The translations under genes and the position numbers were made by a program. Source: Helianthus annuus (taxonomy: Eukaryota; Streptophyta; Magnoliopsida; Asterales; Asteraceae). Taken from it: a DNA stretch of 64,000 bases. The notes beneath the pieces were generated by a model. That model ran no database searches and was not told the origin of the DNA. It was given only the letters and a program-made list of their open reading frames with translations. Below, one piece after another: positions 51,543 to 63,042 of the stretch. Location of the stretch: the NCBI RefSeq assembly GCF_002127325.2, contig NC_035436.2:112367591-112431590 (forward strand), written 5' to 3'. Position 1 is the stretch's first letter, and every line of letters starts with the position of its first letter.

Positions 51543-52756
51543 TTAGCGTTCATTGCGTCTCCTCCGCCTAACACGAAAACTCGACCTCTTGCCTCGTTGC
51601 CATTGTTGTTGTTGTTTCCCCCGTTGTTGTTGTTGTTCCCGTTGCCCTGGTTATTGTTGTGGTTCTGATTCTGGTTCAACTGAGGGCAATCGCGTTTGTA
51701 ATGACCTTCTGCCCTACACTGGAAACATCCCCGGTTTCCACGCTGTGGTTGCTGCTGCTGGTTCTGTGGAGCTGGTGGTGGCAGTTGCTGGTTCTGATTT
51801 GCTGGCCGAGAGCTTCTACAATCCTTAGCCTCATGACCCATCTTGAGGCATCTTTGACATTGTTCCCTGCGACATCTTCCACTGTGGTGTCTGTTGCACC
51901 TATTACACAGGGGGTGAATTCCCCGATATCCACCCTGCCCCTGACTGCCAGATGATTGCTGACTCGAATTCTGGTAGTCATTTGTCTTGCGCTGCTGAGA
52001 CTGAACAGTAACCGATCTCTTGCTGGAATCCCCCTCCCATTTCCTCTTGTTGTCACTGGGAGTAGTAGAAGTAGTGACAGCAGTAGCAGTAGCCTTGACA
52101 CGCTTTGGCAGTCTGTTCTGATCCACTGCCTGATCTGTAATATGGTGAGCGAGGCGCTGAATAGCCTGAATGTTGTCAAGATTGGCCGATGTCACGTGGC
52201 TCTGGATCTCTGGCGCCAAACCCTTGAGATACATCTCAATACGCTTGTATGGTGGGTCTACCATAGTTGGGCATAGCACGGCTAGCTCGTTCGACCGTTT
52301 AGTATACGCTTCGATCTCTGATCCAACCATTTTCAAATTATACAGCTCGTCTTCCAACTTGTGAATATCTTCACGTGTGCAGTACTCCCTTTTGATAAGT
52401 TCCTTGAAACCGTTCCAGGGTGTGGCGTTAGCAGCTGCCAACCCTAAGATCTGTACTTGCGCGTTCCACCAAGTCAACGCGATTCCTTCCAAAGTGCCAG
52501 TGGCGTACTTGACCTTGCGAGCCTCAGGGCACTCGCACATTTCGAATACTGACTCTAGCTTTTCAAACCAATGGAGGAGTCCCACTGCCCCCTCGGTGCC
52601 ACTGAAAGAATTTGGACGACAGTCCATGAAGTTCTTGAAAGTGCAGACAGGCTGCTGCGCGTGTTGACCTGCTTGAGCTGCTGCAAGTGCCGCAGCAACT
52701 TGAGTTTGAACGAAAGCCTCTAGCTGGGCTTGTGTCATGCTAATTCTTCCAGACAT
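51539..52756 (-). CDS. gag: Chr1 Gag (intact)
   Basis: The product is about 405 residues. The start at 52756 (MSGRISMTQAQ) was preferred over the Met three codons upstream because it resembles the usual family start. It has a retrotrans_gag domain (about residues 50-215, FSGTEGAVGLLHWFEKLE…), a basic Ser/Gln linker, and two CCHC knuckles, CQRCLKMGHEAKDC and CFQCRAEGHYKRDC. An Asn-rich stretch follows, then GRVFVLGGGDAMNAN. In complete relatives protease follows without a stop; here TGA comes right at the junction with the LTR-derived patch. The product should be able to assemble particles. Confidence 0.9.
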   Translation of the reverse strand: MSGRISMTQAQLEAFVQTQVAAALAAAQAGQHAQQPVCTFKNFMDCRPNSFSGTEGAVGLLHWFEKLESVFEMCECPEARKVKYATGTLEGIALTWWNAQVQILGLAAANATPWNGFKELIKREYCTREDIHKLEDELYNLKMVGSEIEAYTKRSNELAVLCPTMVDPPYKRIEMYLKGLAPEIQSHVTSANLDNIQAIQRLAHHITDQAVDQNRLPKRVKATATAVTTSTTPSDNKRKWEGDSSKRSVTVQSQQRKTNDYQNSSQQSSGSQGQGGYRGIHPLCNRCNRHHSGRCRREQCQRCLKMGHEAKDCRSSRPANQNQQLPPPAPQNQQQQPQRGNRGCFQCRAEGHYKRDCPQLNQNQNHNNNQGNGNNNNNGGNNNNNGNEARGRVFVLGGGDAMNAN

Positions 52757-53060
52757 GATCTTCATAGCAAAAGTAATGTAAGTGAGAGTGGTTCGCGAGT
52801 AGGGCGATGACAGAAAAGTGTAAGCACGTAGGTGTTCTCAAGCAATAACAAGTAGTGAGCAAAGTAATGTAAGCATACTACGAGCAAAGTTCTATGCAGT
52901 TCTAGCAAGCAGGTAATAAACATAAACCTTATTACCTAGGATGTTGAGTCTTGCACGTGGAGCGAAGCGTCGTTGTGGATCGTTGAGAGCACTGTCCTGG
53001 TTATAGTCTGGTTTTAATAAAAACGTTTTCCCATATTAAAACCAAGTTCTCTATAACCAA

Positions 53061-53074
53061 TGGCTCTGATACCA
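53061..53074 (-). other. Chr1 primer-binding site, tRNA-iMet type
   Basis: On the minus strand TGGTATCAGAGCCA lies three bases from the 5' LTR. It is the standard initiator-Met PBS of many plant LTR elements. Confidence 0.9.
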
Positions 53075-53077
53075 ATC

Positions 53078-55764
53078 TGTCACACCCCCAAAATCCACCT
53101 GCGGAGTATCACCGCTTGGGAGCGTGACTGACCAGGATCAAGCCACTAATCATATCGAACATGCAGTTAATGTCAAGTATAATAAATGTAAACAAATCAT
53201 TCAATACGATTGATGTTCCAACAAAATATAGTTTAAGTTGCGGAAGCGTAACAATGAGAATCCAGTGTATGTAAATAGTTCAAGTGTTGTAAGTTTATCA
53301 AAACATCCACGTTCCATGCACCACAACGACCTGCTCCTCCCTGTGCAAGCTCCATATGTACCTAATGTCCTGCAAGGCATGCAGCAGAAAGTCAACAACT
53401 AGTTGAGCGAGTTCACAGTTAACAGTTCAGTAATAGCATAGTGTGAGTAGTAGTATGTTCGTTCGTTATGTCGTGTATCGTAATAGTTTCCATCGCGGCC
53501 TCCCAGGCAGGTATGCGAAGATATTAGGGGGATGTTCATCCCGTATATTCTAGACTAGGTTTATCCGTATCGCGGCCTACCAGGCAGGTGTGCGAAGATT
53601 AGTAATTTACAGTTCGCGGCCTTCCAAAGGCAGGTGTGCGAAGTCAGTCATAATATCGCGGCCAACCCTTGGCAGGTGTGCGAAGATCAGTTCAATAAGT
53701 GTTACTAGTCTAGCAGTAGTTCTAACAGTGGAGTAAGTACCTTAGTTCATTCCATAACATCACTACGTTCCATTATAGACAAGTACCAATAAATAATCAA
53801 ATCCCATTCCCACCCTGGGAACCCCATGCCTTGGCTGTGTGAACTCACCTTGGTTTGCTCGGTATGCTATGCTCTAGGGTTTATCAAACGTCTAAGTCCG
53901 TTACACACGACCTAGGATATGTTGCATATGATACGATGTAAGTGTTTGCATCAAATTAGGGTTTACAAATCATTGACATTCAAGAAACTGTGTTTTGTGT
54001 GCTTATTGTATGCAGGATGATATCACATAGATCGTTCATTCATGCAGGATTATACTGATGCATTCAGTATCATACAATCATATACAAAATCATACATCAC
54101 GTAAACAGTTAATCGTATTCATATAGTTCATGCGTCGCATCTTTGATTACACAGTTTAACCTAACGTAAATGTTAACCTGGTTACCACTGATTAACATAC
54201 CTAACATGTTATTATCGTTAATAAGCTTAACAGGTTAGTCATTATATAGTATGCGGTTCATTGATTCAATTTAAACATCACAAAACATCAGACAGACAGA
54301 CAGGGCCTTGCCCTTCTAAAACTCAGACAAGTATGGGGGCTTCCCCTGTTGAAAGTCGGATCATGCAACAAAGAATAAAACTCAGACAATATGAAGTGTG
54401 GGGTTAAAGTCGGACCACATACCAAGTCCTTTAAACTCGGACTAGATGCTCAACAAAATCGGACCTCTCTTGCGTCCAACATAAAGTTCGGACTTCAATT
54501 AACCACCATAAATTCGGACATGTGTTTGGGGTTGAAACTCAGACCTGACTTGATTACTTAAACTCGGTCCATGTGTAACATTATACTCGGACCAAAGAGA
54601 GTCCATTATACTCGGTCCATATGATTCATTATAAACTCGGTCATGGGGGAACACTCTCACAAAGTCGGACAAGGGTAACCCCCCTTTGAAACTCGGATAT
54701 AGGTGGGGGGGGTTTCCTTCATTAAACTCGGACAAAAGGAGGGAGGTTAAACTCGGACACTTCACAATTATATAAAGTCGGACACATCAACCATTAATAA
54801 ACTCGGTCCAAGGAGAATCCAATAAACTCGGTCCAACAACTTCAATAAACTCGGGCAAGCTTATCCATTAACCTAAACTCGGACCTTATGTGATTGTCAA
54901 CAAAGTCGGACCATGACCCTTACCAATCCTCGGACTTCATCACATATTAAAAACTCAGACACACATTATCATTCAAACTCGGATCTAGCATAATCTCAGA
55001 CTTTTATCATCCACAAACTCAGACAATCAGCATCATACAAATATTCAAGTTCGCAGTTACAGCCTTACGACAACAGTTACGTTTCGATGATTATTCCAAA
55101 CCCTAGTTCATGATTCTCACAATGCAAGATCAATTCAATCGACCGATACTTAACAACCAAAAATCATCATAAGATCAATGTATCAAGCAATGCAATTAAT
55201 CATCATCATCATCACATTATTTCATAATTAAATCAAAACCACAGAACCTTATATGAAGAACTAGGGCTTCCAAGAACACAAATCAAGAATCAAGAACAAC
55301 AACAATTCCAAATAATCAATAAACAATTAACATCAACGATGATTAAACCATTACCTTGATTCGATTCTAGTTGGATTAGCAATCAAACTTGATGTGGAAG
55401 ACTTGTGAATCCAAGAATGATAAGAAGGTGGTTGTAGAGAGGATTAGGGAATGTGGGTACGTGTTTTGATTCTTAGAGAGTGATTAGTGAATGATTAGGG
55501 AGGGGATTAGGGTTATGAGTTGTTAAAGTTTCACTATCAACCCTACACACCCTTAAGTATTATTTATTACAGTTTCAACACCACATTCCTTTATTTGACA
55601 AATCTTTCACAAGCAACACATAACCATGCACAATCACACAATACAATTCGTTGTATCAAAACGTATCTCATTCCATAGCAAATAATTGTGAAATCAATCG
55701 ACTAAATAATACAAGAACGTGCAATAAATGCGAAATAGAAATCTTGGAAATTCGAGTTGTCACA
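53078..55764 (-). repeat. Chr1 5' LTR (2,687 bp)
   Basis: It pairs with 46269-48955; three differences were noticed by eye. It has the AACTCGGAC array at 54318-55025. Confidence 0.94.
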
Positions 55765-55769
55765 GAAAC

Positions 55770-56059
55770 AGGCTTCTGTTTCGTTGAGTGGTCCTTGGCG
55801 AATCACAACTCTGATTCGTCGAGATGGTTTGATGGTGAATCTAGTTCTGTTTCGTCAGGCACTATGCGGTTTAATCGGTCTAAGTCTAAGTGTTTCATAA
55901 TAATTCTCACATTATGACAGTAATCACATATATGCACAATACAATACGTTTCATTAACACATAACATGTACAGTTACAAGTCAACAAGTCAACTATCAAA
56001 CAGTCAAAGTCAGCGTGCATTTAATGCGAAAGTGAAAGTCGAAAGTTCGAGTTGTCACA
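55770..56059 (-). repeat. Chr2 3' LTR, right part
   Basis: It continues the LTR from 46268 after the Chr1 insertion. It carries more CGAAAC/GTTTCGT words (55765-55855), ends AGTTGTCACA, and is followed by the chromovirus PPT. Confidence 0.85.
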
Positions 56060-56135
56060 TTATCCCCAACTTAAAAGAAATTTCGTCCCGAAATTTGGTA
56101 CGTACTCACTGAGGAAGCTAGATAGGTTGCATCGT

Positions 56136-58113
56136 TCACTGGTTTTCCTGGGGTGTCACATCCTCCCCCCGTTGATCTGGAATTTCGTCCCGAAATTCCG
56201 TGGTAGTAGCTTCAGCCTCAGCAGTGGTTGTATTGGTTTCGAATAACTGGGGATACCTTTCTGTCATCTGGTCTTCGCGTTCCCAGGTGTACTCTGGGCC
56301 ACGACGGGAGTTCCAACGAACTCGAACAAGAGGGATTCTCTTGTTTTTGAGGACCTTAACATCCCGGTCCGTGATTTCAACTGGCTCCTCGACGAACTGC
56401 AACCGCTCATCGATAGTGAGTTCCTTAAAAGGAACTATGAGGGTTTCATCTGACAGGCATTTCTTCAGATTCGATACGTGAAAAACATTATGAACTGCCC
56501 CGAGTTCTGCTGGTAGGTTTAGCTTGTAGGCCACTTTGCCTATTTTCTCAATGATCTCGAACGGTCCGACATAGCGCGGATTTAGTTTGCCCCGTTTGCC
56601 AAAACGTACCACACCCTTCCAGGGTGAGACTTTAAGTAAAACCCGGTCCCCGACCTGAAATTCCAAAGGCTTCCTACGCTTATCCGCGTATGCTTTCTGA
56701 CGGTCGCGTGCTGCCGCCATGCGTTGTCGTATTTGTGCAATCTTTTCTGTGGCGTCCACTACAATCTCCGGACCCGTGATCTGACTATCCCCCACCTCTG
56801 CCCAACAGAGAGGTGACCGGCATTTACGCCCGTACAATGCCTCGAATGGAGCGGCTTGTATGCTGGTGTGATAGCTGTTATTGTATGAGAACTCCACCAA
56901 AGGGAGGTGCTTTTCCCAGCCGTTGCCGAAATCAATAACACATGCCCGAAGCATGTCTTCAAGAGTTTGGATCGTTCGCTCAGACTGCCCATCCGTCTGA
57001 GGGTGATACGCTGTGCTCATGTCTAATCGTGAGCCGAAAGATTTGTGCATCGCTTGCCATAGCTCTGACGTGAATCGTGCATCCCGATCCGAAATGATGG
57101 AGGTGGGCAGCCCGTGCCTCGATACCACTTCTTTAAGATAAACGTCTGCGAGAGTGGAGAACTTATCCGTTTCCTTTATAGCCAGGAAGTGTGCAGACTT
57201 GGTGAGTCGATCCACGATCACCCATATGGTGTCATTCCCACGCTGGGATCTGGGTAGGCCTGTAACGAAATCCATGGAAATTTCTTCCCATTTCCATTGC
57301 GGTATCTTGGGTTGCTGCAGTAGACCCGCTGGTTTCTAATACTCCACTTTGACTTTTGCACAAGTCAAACACTTGCTGACGTAAGTAGCGATGTGGGCTT
57401 TCATGCTAGGCCACCAGTATGTAGTTCTGAGATCGTGGTACATTTTATCCGACCCTGGATGTACTGAGTAGCGGGACTTGTGTGCTTCATCCATCACAAG
57501 CTCTCGTAAACTGCCATAGAGTGGGACCCAAATACGCCCCGTTACATAGTAGGCATCGTCTTCCTTTTGTTCCATTCGTTGCCTTGAGCCGCGTAAGGCT
57601 TCAGCTTTGACGTTGTCGGGTTTCAATGCTTCAATCTGAGCAGTTCGTATCTATGTAGGAAGACTGGACTGAATAGTGAGCTGCAAAGCTCGTACGCGCC
57701 TATGTAGGGTGTCTTTCCGACTGAGAGCGTCAGCCACAACATTGGCTTTGGCTGGATGATACTTGATGGCGCATTCGTAATCGTTCAGAAGTTCAACCCA
57801 TCTTCGTTGACGCATGTTCAAATCCTTTTGCTTAAGGATATGCTCGAGACTCCTATGATCGGTGTAAATCGTGCACCTGGTACCGTACAGGTAGTGTTGC
57901 CATATCTTAAGCGCGAAAACAACAGCTCCCAGCTCTAAATCGTGCGTCGTGTAGTTCCGTTCGTGAACCTTGAGTTGACGAGAGGCGTAGGCAATAACTT
58001 TATCTCGTTGCATCAATACACAACCAAGCCCCTGTATCGATGCGTCACAATAAACCACAAAATCATCCGTGCCCTCTGGCAGTGAGAGAATAGGTGCGCT
58101 GCAAAGCCTATCC
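56136..58113 (-). pseudogene. pol: Chr2 pol remnant: RNase H, integrase, chromodomain
   Basis: The integrase with chromodomain lies at 56136-57335, its HHCC finger at 57336-57480 (intact CLTC) and the RNase H at 57651-58058 ([15 protein letters not shown]). TAG stops at 57336-57338 and near 57651-57653 each stand where Chr1 has CAG. The integrase Asp-Asp-Glu residues are kept. It is close to Chr1 pol in sequence, but RT is cut off at the breakpoint. Confidence 0.88.
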
Positions 58114-58152
58114 TCTGGCAGTGAGAGAATAGGTGCGCTGCAAAGCCTATCC
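58075..58152. repeat. 39-bp direct duplication at the rearrangement breakpoint
   Basis: Two perfect copies of a 39-bp unit beginning TCTGGCAGTGAGAG lie at 58075-58113 and 58114-58152. The second is followed at once by Tat4 pol sequence equal to 44101 onward. Confidence 0.9.
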
Positions 58153-60032
58153 TTATTCTTGCATTAATCATGGCATCTACTAAGTTGAGACATTATTTTG
58201 AAACTCATGTTATTGTCGTTAAAACTAATTTTCCAATTAAGAATGTCCTCAGGAAACCAGAGATATCTGGAAGGATGGCTAAATGGGCACTGAAGCTTAG
58301 TGCCTATGATATAAGATATGAGCCTAGAACAGCCATCAAATCCCAAGCATTGGCCGACTTTGTGGCTGATTTCAGTAGTGATTTATAAAAGGAAGCCGAG
58401 TTAGAAGTCCAGCAGTTGGAAGAGACGAAGGATCCTTGGATACTCCATACTGATGGATCCTCAAATGTCAAAGGCACAGGGCTTGGTATACTACTAAAAT
58501 CGCCACAGGGGGACATAATATGTCACACCCCCAAAATCCACCTGCGGAGTACCACCGCTTGGAGGCGTGACATGACCAGGATCAAGCCATCAATCATATT
58601 GAACATAGTATATAATAATCAAAGAAGTTCGTAAAACCCAATTCAATACAATTGATGTTCAAACCAAACATAGTTAAGTAGCGGAAGCATAAGTATGTAA
58701 ACACAAAGTAAATCATAAGTTCAAATATTCGAAACGTTAAACATAGTATTGATGATCTGTGCTCCACAACGCCCTGCTCCTTCCTAGTGCAAGCTCCATA
58801 AGTACCTAAGGTCCTGCAAGGCATGCAGCAGAGAGTCAACAACTAGTTGAGCGAGTTCACAGTTAATAGTTCAGTAATAGTATAGTGTGAGTAGTAGTAT
58901 GTTCGTTCGTTAGGTCATATATCGTATCAGTTTCCATCGCGGCCTCCCAGGCAGGTATGCAAAGATATTAGGGGATGTTTTTCCCAAGTGTTCTAGACTA
59001 GGTTTATTTGTATCGCGGCCTCCCAGGCAGGTGTGCGAAGATTAGTAAATTTAGTTCGCGGCCTTCCTATGGCAGGTGTGCGAAGTCAATCATAATATCG
59101 CGGCCAACCCTTGGCAGGTGTTCGAAGATCAGTTCAATAAGTGTTACTAGTCTAGTCGTATCTTATCGTTAGGTTCTACCATCTGAGTATACACAATAAT
59201 TCATCAAATCCCATTCCCACCCGGGAACCCCATGCCTTGGCTGTGTGAACTCACCTTGGATTTGCTCGGTATGCTAAGTATGTGCTCGAAGTAAATCAAT
59301 CACGTCCTAAATACGTACGTATGCATAATCAGTTTATATCCAAGTTATTCACGTATAGGTATAATCATAGAAGTACTAGCATGTAACCATTATCACATAA
59401 GTCATGCATATCACCTAACAGCAGTTAAATATCTTAGTTAACTTCTAACAGAGTTAAGTCAGGTTACTGTGCAAATATTCAAGTTGGCGAAACACATGTT
59501 GACGAAACACATTCTGTTTCGTCAACTACCCTCGGCGAAACAAGGTTCTATTTCGTCAACCCCCATTGGCGAATCAAAATCCAGTTTCGTCAACTGTCTT
59601 TGACGAAACACTTCCCCTGTTTCGTCAATATCAGTTCCGCCAAGTTGCCTATTTCGTCAAGTTATCAGTTACGTCAACAACTGTTACAATTTCAGAAACC
59701 CTAAACATGCTAACAGCCGTCATCAACATTATCGATCAAACAACAATCATGCAGCAATCATAGGATCATCATCTAATCATCATGCAATCATCATAATACT
59801 AATACCCATCGCGATCCCTAGTTTATGCGTACACCAAGCCGATTAACATAGTATGTCACATTATCGAACCCTATTAGCATGCCATCAACATTCAGATCTC
59901 ACCAACAACATTCTAATCGATTTGACAATAACAACCATTCCGATTAAACATCAAGCAAGTCGTTAAGATCAAAACATTAATCATTAATCGATAACCCTAA
60001 TTATACAAGTTGTGTAAATCGCAGATTATCAT
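58153..60032 (+). repeat. Second copy of the 44101-45963 segment (Tat4 pol end plus Chr2 LTR start)
   Basis: 58153-58520 repeats Tat4 pol 44101-44468 and 58521-60032 repeats the Chr2 LTR start, with the same insertion junction at ACATAATA. About 15 substitutions and one 17-bp indel (present here, absent near 44818) were noticed over 1.9 kb. A CAA to TAA stop lies near 58386. Shared junctions show duplication rather than a second insertion. Confidence 0.88.
58521..60032 (-). repeat. Chr2' LTR fragment (1,512 bp), cut by Tat5
   Basis: It begins TGTCACACCCCC. It has the four GGCAGGTGTGCGAAG-type units and the GACGAAAC word block (about 59484-59680). It ends at ATCAT, where the Tat5 LTR starts. 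Confidence 0.87.
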
Positions 60033-60399
60033 TGTTAGGGCTGGATTTTTATCATACGTGATCCTTATACGTGATCCTAACCAGTGATCCTTGTTTCTTT
60101 GGCAGACAGTGATCCTCAGCAGGACTTCAGGATCAGGATCATGGACCATTGGAAGGATCCTCATGCTAATAATTACCTTCGTGTAATACAACATTATTTT
60201 GCAGGAACATCTAGCAGGATACGCTCTTAGCATCATAATCAAGGGACGCGTCTTCACAATTATGGCATTAGCTTAATCGAAGATAGACGTTGCAAAGGAT
60301 ATGGAAACTTAGCTTGATTTATGGGTGGCAATTTAGGCTAGATTGTCTTTTATTTCTAAAGGGGTAATGAGCTGATTATTAGTCTTTTTACCTAAAATA
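60033..60399 (+). repeat. Tat5 5' LTR, left part
   Basis: It starts TGTTAGGGCTGGATTTTT and resembles 723-1090 of Tat1 with scattered changes. It ends AAATA, the target duplicated by Chr3. Confidence 0.9.
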
Positions 60400-62600
60400 T
60401 GTCACACCCCCAAAATCCCACACGCGGAGTACCACCGCTTGGGAGCGTGACATGACCAGGATCAAGCCATCAATCATATCAAACATAGCATTTAGTAATA
60501 ATAAAAGTCATTAAAGTAGTTTATCATGACATGATCGATGTGTCAAAACCAAGCATTGTTTAAGTAGCGGAAGCATTGTTGTAAACCCAAGTTAAAATAA
60601 TGAAATGTCACATGTGTCCAACAAAGTAATACGATCCTTGTCCACAACGACCGGCTCCTCTTTGTGCAAGCTCCATGTACCTATCGATCTGCAAGGCATG
60701 TAACAGAATGATCAACAAACTAGTTGAGCGAGTTCACAGTAAGTAAGTGCGTATCAGTAAGTAACGGGTGGCTCTACTGGGCCGATAGTAAGTTGTATAG
60801 GTGGGGGCTTCCCATGTTATGTGACCACTAGACTATTCGTATCAACTACTCGTATCATCCCTGTTCTTCTTCCGAGAACAGTAGCGCGTATGGGGTGTAC
60901 GTAGGTTTTACGCACGTATCCTTCACAACCGAGGATAGGAGACGCGGGGGTGTACGTGGGTTTCACGTACGTATCCTTTGTACCGAGGATAGAAGTAAGT
61001 AATGCGTACACGTAGGTTTTACGTGCGTGCCTGACATCCGAGGCAGTGATTGGCATATGACCACGTAGGTGTTATTCTAACCTACGGAACCGTCCTGACA
61101 TCCGAGGATCATGGTAGGTGATAGTCTAGGAAAAAGCATATGTACGTTCTTAGTCAATTGTAACCTTTATCCCATTCCTACGACCCGGGAATCCCATGCC
61201 TTAGTAGGAGTGTGAACTCACCTGGGTTTGCTCGGCAGACAATAAAATGCTCAAGTATACAAGTAAGGGATCAATCACGTCCTATCATGGTTACTTATGC
61301 AAGTTAGGTTCGTACTCAACTATTGCACGTATAAGCTACACGTCTGTATACACATATAATCATGGCAAGAATCACGTATGCATGTGAACAAGTAAGAGCA
61401 TAGCATTAACATTCATGTGCGATCCAATGTCTAAGCCCGAAATACAAACAGTCCAAATATCTTGTCGGCCCAAACAGATAAGCAGTCCAATAACATAACA
61501 GTCATAAGATTGGGCCCGTGACAGTGTAGGCCCAAAACAGTGTACGTGCAAAGGTGGTCTCGAGTCGCAACCAGCGATCTCGAGTCGCAACCGAGAGTTA
61601 CGAGTCACAGCCGGAGATTACGAGTCGCAACAAGAGGTTACGAGTCGCAATGGTGATATCGGCTCGTCATGGTCCGGTTACGAGTCGCAACCTGACTCGC
61701 AACCATGATTGCGGCTGATGTTGCTGTGTGGTCTCGAGTGGGGTACCGACTCGCAATGAGTGATACCGAGTCGCAACCGTGTGTGTAACTGGTTTCCATA
61801 ATTCCTGCAACAATCTTTCCGTGATTCTAGCAAACAACTTAGGCAGTTTCAGAAATCAGATCAAACAATGTTTATTCATCATTCAATCATATTCATTAAA
61901 CCTTCACAATCATCATCATTAGCATGTTCATAACAGCATCAAACAACTAATCGGATTAGCACACAAATCTAAACCGAGTCATAAACATATCATCGGACTA
62001 GCATGCAACCTATCCGATTATCATTCATACAAAACCTGATTATATCTATCATCATGCAATCAATCCGAAGACCAATCATAAACAACATAATCTAACCTGC
62101 CCTAGTTCATTATCATGCAGCTTTAATCGGTTTCATCTAAACATGAAATCATAAAATCACTTAACACAAAAGCATAAACAAAACACTAACCGATTACGAG
62201 TAAAGAAGGGTGATCCGAACAAGAGAATGATCGGATGGTCTTGTGCCGTCGGGTTCCAAGTAAAACGAGAGGGAGAAAGGGAAAACTAGGGTTCTTGTGT
62301 GTTGTGTGTTTTTGTAACAACAATGAGAATCACACCCTTACCAAAGGGTATAGTGTTTGCGAGTGGGGAGTGGGCCGAGCCCACTCGGCTGCCTATTGGA
62401 TCCGATTTCAAAGTGTGGCCCAAAATGGGCTTGTGTGACCGGTTATAATGTGCAATCGGTTTTGGCTCGATTAACATGCAAACACGTAAAACACTAAGCA
62501 CATAACGACATTCAATAAATCACATAACGTCCATTAGTTCAAAATGTCACATAAGCACGTAACGTTACATCAAAGCAAGTCTAAAGTTCGAGTTGTCACA
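60400..62600 (-). mobile_element. Chr3: solo LTR of a third chromovirus subfamily (2,201 bp)
   Basis: It runs from TGTCACACCCCC to GAGTTGTCACA with AAATA at 60395-60399 and 62601-62605. No internal sequence is present, so it is a product of LTR-LTR recombination. It contains four units built around TACGTAGGTTTTACG and CCGAGGATAG (about 60890-61115) and an array of CGAGTCGCAAC words (about 61555-61790). Strand is assigned by analogy to Chr1. Confidence 0.9.
61555..61790. repeat. CGAGTCGCAAC word array in Chr3
   Basis: About ten copies of (T/A)CGAGTCGCAAC and close variants lie at 15-30 bp spacing. They sit in the part of the LTR where Chr1 has AACTCGGAC and Chr2 has GACGAAAC. Confidence 0.82.
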
Positions 62601-62605
62601 AAATA

Positions 62606-62965
62606 GGTCACCTACACTTGTATAAATACCACTCTTCCTCGTTTGGAAGAACACACGACATACAACGCAACTCTCACACACTTAGACACTCGAAACAATA
62701 GTGATCCTTGTACTCAGCTCATTATCATCCGAAGTTGTAACCATTTTGTTCTTATATTGAAGTTTGGTGATCGGTAGTTGCCATCACCCGAGGTTTTTTA
62801 TGCCGGAGATCATATATTGATCAAGGGCTTTTTCCTCGTATAAATCATTGTGTCTTTGCATATTTCTCATAAGAGTGATCCTTTACTTTTATAATTAACC
62901 AAGCATCATACCCCGTTTACATAAAGTTTGGTTACATTATCCTTGTGTGATTTTTGACCAAAACA
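62606..62965 (+). repeat. Tat5 5' LTR, right part
   Basis: It resumes the LTR. TATAAATA at 62621-62628 lies only about 20 bp from the Chr3 insertion, and the LTR ends GACCAAAACA before the PBS. Confidence 0.9.
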
Positions 62966-63042
62966 GTTTGGCGCCCACCGTGGGGCAATTGGTGCTTCAT
63001 TCATAAGAAAACCTTTTGTTCGAAATCACTTCATAGAATTCC

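Larger units (their letters stand above)
46269..55764 (-). mobile_element. Chr1: young, non-autonomous Tekay/Del-type chromovirus
   Basis: The element is 9,496 bp with 2,687-bp LTRs (46269-48955 and 53078-55764) that differ at only about three sites by eye. The target duplication GAAAC is at 46264-46268 and 55765-55769. The PBS, PPT and gag are intact. The internal region is only 4.1 kb because protease and the front of RT are missing; a patch related to chromovirus LTR sequence replaces them. The near-identical LTRs show that the deleted form moved recently, so enzymes must have been supplied in trans. Confidence 0.92.
44469..58152 (-). mobile_element. Chr2: truncated Tekay/Del-type chromovirus, interrupted by Chr1
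   Basis: The 3' LTR is 44469-46268 plus 55770-56059 (about 2,090 bp once Chr1 and one TSD copy are removed). Internal sequence on the minus strand follows: PPT, chromodomain, integrase, RNase H. It stops at 58152 in a rearrangement breakpoint. Gag, most of RT, PBS and 5' LTR are absent. It was inserted in Tat4 pol. Confidence 0.87.

Noticed and set aside
58521..60032. Chr2' as a second independent insertion at the same site
   Set aside because: The left flank is the same Tat4 pol segment with the same junction, and homology starts abruptly at 58153 next to a 39-bp duplication; segment duplication fits better.
60817..61608. Minus-strand frames of 78-79 codons in Chr3
   Set aside because: They run over repeat units of a solo LTR with no coding signature.
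61555..61790. CGAGTCGCAAC array as a satellite repeat
   Set aside because: Only the short word repeats; the spacing and intervening sequence vary, so it is not a tandem satellite.
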